Assembly: GCA_907165275.2 (NCBI GenBank)
Contig: OU015668.1
Coordinates: 9,109,658-9,173,657 of the forward strand
Direction of reading: 5' to 3'
From: Zygaena filipendulae
Lineage: Eukaryota; Arthropoda; Insecta; Lepidoptera; Zygaenidae
Length of the DNA stretch: 64,000 nucleotides
The notes beneath the pieces were generated by a model that was not told the origin of the DNA, made no database searches, and saw only the letters and a program-made list of their open reading frames with translations. Positions 1 to 9,000 of the stretch are shown here, piece after piece (the first letter of the stretch is position 1; the number at the start of each line of letters is the position of its first letter). A program made the translations under genes and the position numbers.

Positions 1-163
1 TATTCTTAATTCCTAGCACCTTATCTCTATAGGGCGGATGGACTTCGCCGTGTAGCGGGAATGCTTGCTCAGCGTCTGTGGCTGGCCACCCGGTCGTTGT
101 CACAGTATGATAATATTTATAATATAGAGAAATTATTCAGTACTTGGTACCGTCAACATGACT
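1..163 (-). repeat. 3' LTR of the errantivirus, inner part only
   Basis: Identical by eye to 5246-5408. In the element's orientation it begins AGTCATGTTGACGG. The env stop codon (133-135) lies inside this LTR, so the last ten or so Env codons are LTR-encoded. The rest of the LTR (about 130 bp if it is as long as the 5' copy) lies left of base 1. Confidence 0.88.
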
Positions 164-1890
164 CGTCCCCCCGCAAGTTCGAAATTATTCAAATTCGCAG
201 GATTTGAAGAATTTCGATTTCCGCAAAGTTTCATTGTTATAGTTTTGCGAAAGTGAAACATGAAGTAAATTAAAACAATGCCTATTACTAAATACAATAT
301 AACTGTCCAAACGCTAACACTTTTTAATGATACGATATTATTTTCACTTATATTATTTTCACTTTTCACATCACTTTTCTTCAATGCGTATGTAAGATAC
401 TGTAGGTTACTGAAATCCACTCCTTCCAGATTGACAGGCTTTCTTTCAGCATTTGTAAAATTTATCAAAGGCAAATTTACAATGGGTAGTCCTGTATGAG
501 TTGCTTCCTTTAAATCGGACTGTCTTAGTTTTATTGTGAAACCACCAATTTTCACGAGACAATCGTCATCTATTGTAATTATATAAGTGCCTTGAATATT
601 CTGAGGGAAGACTTGGCTTCGACATACTCTTCGCAATAAAGTGTTTGATCTCGCATATAATATCCATTGATTGGGTTGAATTTGTTGTATTTTAATATCT
701 TCAATTTTGATCGGAATAACGTCACAGGTGCTAGTATTCTCTATGAAGTTAAATAAATTTGCAATACAGTGATCTTGGATAGACTCGTATACATTTTCTG
801 CGGAGCACACGAAGTAGGATTTCTCGCATTTTTGACATGGTTGTGAGAGTGGCTTCGTTAGTGATCCCTTTACTAATAGGTAAGGATATTTGGGTAATAT
901 TACAAAAGTATTTGGATCACGGAAAACAGGTAGAGGGTACAATTTGTAGTATATAAAAATTTCTTTTCTTACCAGTGGTACCTCTAACAGAAACGCTATC
1001 TGATTATCATGGATGAATGACTTTAATGTAATAGTTTGCTCTATTTTTACAAGGTTTTCCAAACTTACTGTATATGTTAATTTTTCATGTTTTTCAATAT
1101 CACTTAAAGCTAATAACAACTTAGTAGAGTCTATAATGGATTGATGTAGAGTTCCTAATTTACTGAAAGCAATCGCAGTTTCAATTTCATTTAATTGGGT
1201 GAGAATACATTGGAAATTATGTAAAAGTAAATAATATATATTAATAATGTTATTTTCTATGAAATCCTTTTGTTCCTTTATTTTCAAATGGTCCAATTCG
1301 CTTTGCAAAATTTTTGACTGAACATCAAGTTGTATTAAATTATTGTTTATAGATTTAGTAACATTCGTTACGCTTTGAACTATTTCAGAGATCAACGTTA
1401 CCCTTTTATTAATGTTTTGTTGATTTACTTTAATATTTTCTATAATTTGGTTATATTTAACAGCGTCTTCGTTGTCTAAATTTCCGGTTAATATTTTTAT
1501 AATAGAACCTAAAGGGTTTAAAAGACCTCTTTTAACTCTAGCGATTGGAAATAATTGTTTAAGCTTGCTTAATGTTAAATTTTGTATGTACTCTACTTGT
1601 ATCTTATAATTACATATCCTATCGTAAGGAGTACTGTTAAAATTAAGCTTAACTAAGGAATTAAGTTGTATATATTTATTTGAATTTGACATAAGGTCGT
1701 CTTGAATAATTTGTAGGTTCAAGGTTTTAATAATGATCCATTTATCATAACTTACTACTGCAGTTCCCTGTTTCAGGGGTAGTACACCGGGATTACTGTC
1801 AAGTCGGTGCAGTTGAAGGCCTTGGCATTGGCTCGTCGTCATTAGTAGTAGGAGAACGAGCTGGCCTTGCCTGCGGAGGGCGTTTAACAT
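133..1890 (-). CDS. env: Env-like fusion glycoprotein of the errantivirus (585 aa)
   Basis: Type I membrane glycoprotein of the errantivirus / baculovirus F-protein kind; in the family it mediates membrane fusion. Visible parts: a hydrophobic signal peptide (about residues 10-24, LVLLLLM); a basic furin-type site RVKR at 118-121 followed at once by a hydrophobic glycine-rich segment (GLLNPLGSI) that fits a fusion peptide; long heptad-like stretches after it; several N-x-S/T sites; paired cysteines at about 350-440; one transmembrane segment at about 525-545; and a tail of about 40 residues. The frame is open throughout. The start ATG at 1890 overlaps the end of the upstream ORF by 92 bases. 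Errantivirus env is normally made from a spliced RNA, which cannot be tested here. The family is clear; whether this copy is expressed is unknown. Confidence 0.88.
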   Translation of the reverse strand: MLNALRRQGQLVLLLLMTTSQCQGLQLHRLDSNPGVLPLKQGTAVVSYDKWIIIKTLNLQIIQDDLMSNSNKYIQLNSLVKLNFNSTPYDRICNYKIQVEYIQNLTLSKLKQLFPIARVKRGLLNPLGSIIKILTGNLDNEDAVKYNQIIENIKVNQQNINKRVTLISEIVQSVTNVTKSINNNLIQLDVQSKILQSELDHLKIKEQKDFIENNIINIYYLLLHNFQCILTQLNEIETAIAFSKLGTLHQSIIDSTKLLLALSDIEKHEKLTYTVSLENLVKIEQTITLKSFIHDNQIAFLLEVPLVRKEIFIYYKLYPLPVFRDPNTFVILPKYPYLLVKGSLTKPLSQPCQKCEKSYFVCSAENVYESIQDHCIANLFNFIENTSTCDVIPIKIEDIKIQQIQPNQWILYARSNTLLRRVCRSQVFPQNIQGTYIITIDDDCLVKIGGFTIKLRQSDLKEATHTGLPIVNLPLINFTNAERKPVNLEGVDFSNLQYLTYALKKSDVKSENNISENNIVSLKSVSVWTVILYLVIGIVLIYFMFHFRKTITMKLCGNRNSSNPANLNNFELAGGRVMLTVPSTE

Positions 1891-4213
1891 TTTTAATTGG
1901 GTTTTTAGTATTTTTCTTTTTAAGTCGTACTGCTACTACATTTCGCGGTATTTCCCCGGTAACCAGAGTTTTTTCATAGCGAGGTCTGATATTTTTATCG
2001 TCTAATTCAACCTTAAAATCTGATTCAGATGAAATTTTTATTGGGCTTTTAGGGTTCAAATTACTATTTTTATTTCCTTTTCGTTGTCTTTCGTCCACAT
2101 TTACGACTAATGAGCTTGAATAATTTTTATGAAGGACGTTTAATTTTATCCTAGGTAAGGCATCGGCGTTTGTATTTCTTTCTTCGTCATTCATGTGATC
2201 TAAACGAAGTCTTGTCGGATTGTCAACTAAAATTTTATCTGTCTCACAATTATCATAGTCAAGTTTATTTCTTTTCAGTGTATTACTAGAGTCAAACTTT
2301 TCTGTTTGTAATGGTTTGCAAAACTTTGTTGTCCCTACTTTGTCTAATGTATTTTGAATAACAGTATAAGCTAATCCATTAGTACAATTAAGAAGAGGAC
2401 GTGGCATCCGAGCTCCTAAACCAAAATCGGTTTTCTCTAAAATTTCCTGACCATGTCCTAAGGTTGTAGGTACCTTAACGCGGGTTTCGCTGCGAGGATC
2501 TAATCGAACTTCATGTATTGGTTTATATAGAATAGGTATATCTGTATCGCACGTATGTAATACTTGATTTTTCATATCGATAGTAGCGTCTAGTTGTTTT
2601 AGTAAGTCTGAACCGATTAAACCATCATATCGATCGTCTACTTGAAATATGTAAAATTTGTGCATAGTGTTGTTTTTTAACGTCTTTAATGAAGGTATAA
2701 GCATAGCTTCATTATGATGGCTGCTAGTATGTGCACTAACTACCTGAAATGGTTCGTAAATTTTATAATTTGAAAAGAACTCGTTAGCTTTTGCGGGACT
2801 AATGAAAGATCGCGTGCTGCCCGTGTCGATCATAAATCGTGAATTTATTTCGGGGATTTCTATATGTGGGAGTCTCAGAGTACTATCGAAATTAAGATGT
2901 ATTGTTACGGGCTGTTGGTATGTATCTGAGGCCGTTTCTAGATAATATGTCTCAAAAACTTTCTCATCATTTTGTACCGGTTGTTCTTGTTCGTATTCAG
3001 CATACTGGTTCTCATCATATTCGTTGTATACAGGTATATCATTATTGTCACAATAATCAGGGCTATAGTCGTAGTCATAAAGTTCATTATTATGAAAAAC
3101 ATTTTTCTGTGAACCTTCGATAAAGTTTTGTTTTAATGGTGGTGCAGTACGCATCGACACATCAGTATTATAATCTAGCTTTTGAACAGGTTTATTGAAG
3201 TGAGGATTATTATTTAATTGTGGGCGGTACCCTTGTGGAATACCGAATTTAAAGTTTGTGTTATTATTATTAAATTGTGGACGATAGCCTCCTTGTGGAA
3301 TGCCGAATTTAAAATTTTGATTGTTATTGTCAAATTGAGGACGATATCCTCCTTGTGGCATTCCAAATTTAAAATTGGGATTAGCATGATTATTATTAAA
3401 TTGAGGTCGGTATCCTCCTTGTGGAAGGTTAAAATTATTTCGGTTATCATAAGGAGAAAAACCAAATTTAAAATTTTGCTGCATCGGTAGTTGCGATGCT
3501 GGTATTTTAAAACCAAAATTATTATTTATTGGCTGCGCAAATTTAGCATGATTTTGATAAAAAGAAGAATTTTGTGCTGGATTTGACGGTTGGAAATTCT
3601 TATAATTTGGTCTATCTTTATTTTTTGAATCGTATTGAAACTGAACATTAACTTCTTCTGTTACTATTGATAATGCATTCTCTAAAGTAAGGTTAGGTGG
3701 CGTCAATCTTAACCTTATAAGCCTGATAAATTCTTTTGGCAAATTAAAAAGAAAAACATCGAAAGCAGCTTGATTATAGATAATCATCTTTGCGGCTTTA
3801 ACACCTTCATCTACGAGTAAGTTAACTTTTGAAAATAATGTACTGCGTACGTTTTGTACCCTTTTGCAGAAATCGATATAAGATTCGCCATTTTTTATTT
3901 TTAATGATTCCAACTCAATTGCGATACATTCCTCTGAACGTGGATCTCCAAAATGTTGAATAAAAACTGCTCGTAATGTATTCCAACTATTAATATCGTC
4001 CCTCTCGCTAAGGAGAGCGGCAGCTCTACCAGTCAATCTACTTGTAATACATTGGAAAAAGTAAGCTAATTGTACCGGATTATTTGGACCACCAAAGTTA
4101 ATCAAAACGTATTCACATTTTTTAATAAAAAAATTTAGCAAGTTGGGCTCTCCATCATATTTTGGTATTAAATTTAGAATATCTTTCGGTATCACCTGAA
4201 CACTTTGAGCCAT
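1799..4213 (-). CDS. gag-pro: Gag-protease polyprotein fused in frame to pol remnants (804 aa)
   Basis: Residues 1 to about 230 are an errantivirus-type Gag without a CCHC zinc knuckle. Residues about 244-333 hold five or six copies of an Asn/Gly/Phe-rich repeat (core FKFG-PQGGYRPQF). A retropepsin follows, with catalytic D463 in MIDTGS and the second signature GLIGSDLL. The pol linker continues (HEVRLDPRSETRVKVP) to RLDHMNDEER, the sequence that in relatives lies just before reverse transcriptase. At residue about 680 it jumps to NTNADALPRIKL, the usual end of RNase H. The last 60 residues (PRYEKTLVTGEIPRNVVAVR, then a Lys/Pro-rich tail) resemble the C-terminus beyond integrase. So RT-RNase H and the integrase core are gone without a frame break. 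Related elements often need a -1 frameshift between gag and pol; here both are in one frame. The ATG follows a stop-rich leader. Confidence 0.88.
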   Translation of the reverse strand: MAQSVQVIPKDILNLIPKYDGEPNLLNFFIKKCEYVLINFGGPNNPVQLAYFFQCITSRLTGRAAALLSERDDINSWNTLRAVFIQHFGDPRSEECIAIELESLKIKNGESYIDFCKRVQNVRSTLFSKVNLLVDEGVKAAKMIIYNQAAFDVFLFNLPKEFIRLIRLRLTPPNLTLENALSIVTEEVNVQFQYDSKNKDRPNYKNFQPSNPAQNSSFYQNHAKFAQPINNNFGFKIPASQLPMQQNFKFGFSPYDNRNNFNLPQGGYRPQFNNNHANPNFKFGMPQGGYRPQFDNNNQNFKFGIPQGGYRPQFNNNNTNFKFGIPQGYRPQLNNNPHFNKPVQKLDYNTDVSMRTAPPLKQNFIEGSQKNVFHNNELYDYDYSPDYCDNNDIPVYNEYDENQYAEYEQEQPVQNDEKVFETYYLETASDTYQQPVTIHLNFDSTLRLPHIEIPEINSRFMIDTGSTRSFISPAKANEFFSNYKIYEPFQVVSAHTSSHHNEAMLIPSLKTLKNNTMHKFYIFQVDDRYDGLIGSDLLKQLDATIDMKNQVLHTCDTDIPILYKPIHEVRLDPRSETRVKVPTTLGHGQEILEKTDFGLGARMPRPLLNCTNGLAYTVIQNTLDKVGTTKFCKPLQTEKFDSSNTLKRNKLDYDNCETDKILVDNPTRLRLDHMNDEERNTNADALPRIKLNVLHKNYSSSLVVNVDERQRKGNKNSNLNPKSPIKISSESDFKVELDDKNIRPRYEKTLVTGEIPRNVVAVRLKKKNTKNPIKNVKRPPQARPARSPTTNDDEPMPRPSTAPT

Positions 4214-4439
4214 TTTTTAAATTTATATTCACTTTAACACAACAAGTACTATAATAAAAGACACACACAATTTAATTCTTAACGCTAAAAATTATTAAAA
4301 TTATTTCATAGAGATATAGAGTGATAGAGTCACAAATTATTTAAACAAATTTAATATAAGACCTATATTTTTTTTCAAATGTATGTAAATGTAATTATTT
4401 TTTTGTAACTAAAAAAATTATTCAGACAATTTATTCTTA

Positions 4440-4830
4440 ATTTAATATACCGATTCAGTGTAATATCTTAATATCCTAAATATAAAATAGAGCAAAGTAT
4501 TTAAAATCAAATAGATTTGTTATTTGATTAAAATATTCGTAATTATGTACCGATGAAGTGTACGATCTATAAAACTAAATTATACCGATGTAGTGTATAA
4601 AATAGAGCAAAGTATTTAAAATCAAATAGATTTGTTATTTGATTAAAATATTCTTAATTATGTACCGATGAAGTGTACGATCTATAAACTAAGTTATACC
4701 GATTTAGTGTATAAAATAGAGTAAAGTATTTAAAATCAAATAGATTTGTTATTTGATTAAAATATTCTTAATTATGTACCGATGAAGTGTACGATCTATA
4801 AACTAAGTTATACCGATTTAGTGTATGTTT
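4440..4830 (-). repeat. leader tandem repeat, about 115-bp unit, roughly three copies
   Basis: Between PBS and gag ATG. The motif ACCGATGAAGTGTACGATC starts at 4549, 4664 and 4778, giving a period of 114-115 bp; each unit also carries ATAGATTTGTTATTTGATT. Very AT-rich. It may be part of the packaging or translation leader, but that is inference. Confidence 0.85.
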
Positions 4831-5095
4831 GCCTATTTTTGTGCAATCAGATAACGTTACTTGAGCGATTTTCTGTCTCTATAGTAACATTTAATATTTG
4901 GAAGTCATAGGGAAAGCAAAGGAAGTAAAGGTTGTACTCACAAGCCACCCATGTCTTCCAGCAATGGTCCTGGTCCTGGTCACCTTGGAGTCTTATTTAT
5001 TTGGTTCGTATGGATACCCTTTCACACGCCGAACACGCACTTCAGACCGATTTTTGTGTCTTCGAGAGCACGAGCACGACGATAGGATATAGAGG

Positions 5096-5115
5096 GTATC
5101 CTACCGGCTGCGCCA
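5096..5115 (-). other. primer binding site, tRNA-Ser type
   Basis: Read on the minus strand it is TGGCGCAGCCGGTAGGATAC. The first 18 bases match the complement of an insect tRNA-Ser 3' end (TGGCGCAGTCGGTAGGAT, recalled) with one mismatch. tRNA-Ser priming is used by the 17.6/297/ZAM type of errantivirus. It fixes the inner edge of the 5' LTR at about 5116. Confidence 0.82.
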
Positions 5116-5408
5116 GACAAATCACGGTAGATCCAGGACCGCTTTTTAAAAAGCAATTTAATGCATTTTAATACGTCTTTATTGTATGACCGTTACAATA
5201 AGAATGAATGCTTAAAACTAACATTACATGAGTACATGAGTACATTATTCTTAATTCCTAGCACCTTATCTCTATAGGGCGGATGGACTTCGCCGTGTAG
5301 CGGGAATGCTTGCTCAGCGTCTGTGGCTGGCCACCCGGTCGTTGTCACAGTATGATAATATTTATAATATAGAGAAATTATTCAGTACTTGGTACCGTCA
5401 ACATGACT
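5116..5408 (-). repeat. 5' LTR of the errantivirus (about 293 bp)
   Basis: The outer edge at 5408 is set by the end of identity with the 3' LTR. The inner edge is set by the PBS. In the element's orientation it starts AGT, as recalled for several errantiviruses. It contains an AATAAA signal on the minus strand (+ strand TTTATT at 5178-5183), fitting the R/U5 poly(A) position. Confidence 0.82.
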
Positions 5409-6060
5409 ACCTAGCTATCTACTACAACAATATTTTGACGGTATTGGAAACAATACAGGAAAGGGAATTCAGACAATAAATTAGAGTCACGACTACACTA
5501 ATATAACTACACTAATTAAGAGGAAATAAAATATAACTAAACAGATTTATTTAATTAGCATAAAAAGTGAAGAACAAAGTTTTTCAAAGGGAGTAAAAAT
5601 AACAAATTACAAATCAAGGTATCTTTAAGTTGGTTAAAATTAATATCTTTCTTTCTTTTTCTTATTGGCTTTCGCATATAATGCACTTAACCAGTTTCAA
5701 GTAAAATAAGTTTGTTAAATTCACAAATTAACGTTTAGCATCGTTGTACGGTTTGAACTTGTAGGCCATGGCACTGAATAGACTACAAGAACTTTCTCGG
5801 AGCTCTTGGAGGATACCGAAGTAATCAGCTCGAAATGTCATATATCTTCTTGAGCACACAAAGTCACTGTGAAAATTATTGTCCAATACAGCACCATGAA
5901 ACAACAAAATCCGCTTTTAACATTTTTTTTATTGACACGAAAATAACTGACTTAACCGCCATCTTTGATGCCCGCCAAAAAGCTCCTAAAATTAATAATA
6001 TATTAAGAAGAAATCTCTGAGAAGAGATAATGTCAATTGTCATCAATGCAATAATTTCAG
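5409..6060. other. flank between retroelement and first visible ODAD1 exon
   Basis: AT-rich, no exon recognised. A short open stretch after an AG at 5765 (ATGGCACTGAATAG...) hits a stop after a dozen codons and has no donor, so it was not called. The segment ends in the acceptor ATAATTTCAG at 6051-6060. Confidence 0.6.
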
Positions 6061-9000
6061 GAGTACACAAGATCCCTAACCGACCAAGCCATGATCAGTC
6101 AGCTCGAGAACCGTTTGGACACCGCTATGAAGAAGTTCAACTCGGTGAATAGTGAAAATTATAAAATGCGACTTGAAATTGACCGTCTGTTGCGAGATCG
6201 GTAAGAATGATTTACTTATAATTAATTACTTTTGCATTCAATGGAAAATAGACTTTACATTTTCATCAGATCAGAATAAATCGGTATGGAACGAACCTGG
6301 AGACAAACCCTCTTAGATAATGTATTTAAAACTGAATCCTTGAGACCTCATAATTATTCAGTCAATTTAATTATTTCTCGACTCAAATATCTAACATTAA
6401 TTTAATTATTGATGTAAAAAATAATGATAATATAGAAAAGTTGCCGAGGCGCAAATTGCCGACTCGCCGATGGATCATACATTACATTTTTATCCGAGGG
6501 CTTCAATACGTCTCTAACACTCTTATACAGAAAGATCTCCACATTACTTAATTAGGATTTGGATATTGACATGAAAGTCGTGCATGTTTCCTCCGCAGGC
6601 AGTCTTTCAACACAGTGTGGAGGAATCAGATCAAAAGGCTGATGGAGGGCAAGGCTCAGATCCTGGACCTGATCGAGCAGGCCATCGCCACGTACGACCA
6701 GAGGGAGGAGTGGTGCGCGAAACTCGACGCGCTCAAGGAGAAAGCGTCCATTGACTATAGGAAACATTATTTGGTAAGGTTTTACGCTGGGTTGAAAAAA
6801 CTGACCAAGGGCGAGTCAGACTCGCGCACCGAAGGGTTCCGAACGAATTTGTAGATAATTATGTAAATAACTCACGGGAATCGAGTGCGAAGATTCAGAA
6901 AAGTTTAATACTAAAAAAAACTTATTTTTTATGTGTTTAAAATTTTTGAATCAATGAATAAATTGGTACCATAGAAAACTCGCATTAAACTTTACGAGTG
7001 GACGCTCGTAACGTCGAAACAAACATTTCGGAGTTGCCGCGGGAGTTCCGGGATAAGAGTACTCTATGTTCTTTGCTGTACCCCGAATGACAGTATGAAA
7101 TATGTATAAATTGAACATAACCAAACTGACATTCAGCGCGGTTTACCGGTATTTTTTGATTAGGTACCTAAGTACCTAAAAAGAAAACACGCGTCCTATA
7201 TTTTTACTACTACCTACCTAATCTACATGACGAACTAACTACAAAAAAAACCTAGTGGCCTAGCCTATTGTTTTGCCATAGTTTTCCTGCTATTTACTTT
7301 CGTTCCCGCTTTCCCGCTCGTCTCCCTCAGGAAGTGCGCGAACACCAGCGCCAGTTGGACCACAGCCTGAAGCTGGAGGAGTTCCTGCGCACCAAGGGGA
7401 CGGTCAGGCTGACCGCTGCTGATGCCAAGGCTGAGGCCAAGCGTCTGGAGCACCAGGAGCAGGAGCAGAGGGTGTACAACAACTACGTGGATATACTGGA
7501 CGCGATCAAGGTAATAAATCTTTACTATCTTTATAAATTAAAATGAATGTTTGTATGTCTGTCCTCTATGCGTTTCGAAACCATTCGTCCGATTGTGATG
7601 AAACTTACGTAGATGTGACCAACATTTAACGGGTTAACTTACTAACGGCGTTACTAATGACGTTAAACGTTAAGCGATAGCTCGGGTGTCGGTTTTTTTG
7701 ACACATCAAAGGGTTTTAGCGCGTTAGCTAGCGCACTAAGCGGTGTTGGCTACATTAACGCGTTCTCATTCTGCGTGGCGAACGCGCGGAGCAAGACCGT
7801 ATTTACTTTGTTTTGGCGGGAACAATAAAAATACGACAATGGAATGGTCTAAAATTACAGCTGCTTCTACCTCCATTGCAAAAAATTGCTGTTTGAAGCT
7901 TCGGCCTCCATTTTGTGTTAACTCGTTAGCGCACTAATTTACGCGTTAACACGCAGGTGTAGCAGTAGCATAAGGGGGAAAGATTAGGATTTGTAACCTA
8001 GTATAAAACAGACGTTACCTATCAGTATTATCTTTAAACAAAATTTAAGTAAGCTATTTCAAATATGACCAGGAGTTCACAGGCGAGAGCGACGTGGACA
8101 AACTAATGCTGGAGTTCACCCGGCGCGAGGAGGAGAACTACGCTCTCTTCAACTACATCAACGAGGTGAACACCGAGCTGAAGAACTTGCACGACAGCGT
8201 CCGGATGTTGACCGCTAATATAGGTACGTCGCACGGATTGGAACGTCAACGGAAGAATAAAAAAATAAGGATCCACTCGAGCGAGCGTCGTTGGGACCTA
8301 TTAGCTTTTGAAGATTATAGTAGGGGAGCCAACGATGCTAAATGGGGATTTACTCGAGTGTCGTTGGGACCTATTGGCTTTTGAAGATTATAGTAGGGGA
8401 GCCAACTATGCTAAATGGGGATTTACTCGAGGGTCGTTGGGACCTATTGGCTTTTGAAGATTATAGTAGGGGAGCCAACGATGCTAAATGGGGATTTAAT
8501 AGAGTGTCGTTAAGACCTATTGGCTTTTGAAGATCATAGTAGAGGGAGCCAACGATGCTAAATGGGGATTTACTCGGGTGTCATTGGGACCTATTGGGTT
8601 TAGAAGATTAGGAGGTAGAAAGAAAATAAGGTTATAATATTATGTTTTCTTAAAAATTAAAACAAATCAACCGCGCTCCATAATGTCGTGGTGGCAGTAT
8701 TTTTTTGAAAGTTTTTGATCCTCTAACTCCCTTACGTCACGTTCAAATCGTCAGATTATTATTTATATGCACACTTTTCAGTATGTTACTAACCCACCAT
8801 ATTTTAATCTGACGCGCTCGATTATTATATTATTTACTAGCTTTCCTCCGCGGTTTCACCCGCGGTAATTTCGTAGATCTCGCGGGAATTCCAGGATAAG
8901 ATATTGATATATAAACTTTCCTCACGAATCACTCCGTCTATTGGTAAAAACCGCAAAAGAATCCTTTGAGTAGTTTTAAAGATCAAATAAGGACAAACAT

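Larger units (their letters stand above)
1..5408 (-). mobile_element. errantivirus-like (gypsy group) LTR element, pol-deleted, left end outside window
   Basis: The element is read on the minus strand: 5' LTR (5116-5408), tRNA-Ser-type primer binding site (5096-5115), a leader of about 880 nt, Gag-protease ORF, Env ORF, then the 3' LTR, which is cut by the window start. Bases 1-163 and 5246-5408 are the same sequence, which identifies the LTR pair. A G-rich run just inside the 3' LTR (about 164-175, read as GCGGGGGGACG) is the likely polypurine tract. Env downstream of a retroviral Gag-Pol is the hallmark of insect errantiviruses. Reverse transcriptase, RNase H and the integrase core are missing, so the copy cannot replicate alone. 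It lies upstream of the first visible ODAD1-like exon and antisense to that gene, probably in one of its introns. The target-site duplication cannot be checked because the left flank is outside the window. Confidence 0.9.

Noticed and set aside
278..499. 73-aa plus-strand ORF
   Set aside because: Antisense shadow of the env ORF.
4898..5171. Plus-strand ORFs of 64 and 79 aa
   Set aside because: They span the PBS and the LTR of the minus-strand retroelement and have no similarity to any retroviral accessory protein.
5766..5818. Possible small exon starting ATGGCACTGAATAG
   Set aside because: Stops after a dozen codons in all useful frames and has no donor; it does not match the ODAD1 N-terminus.
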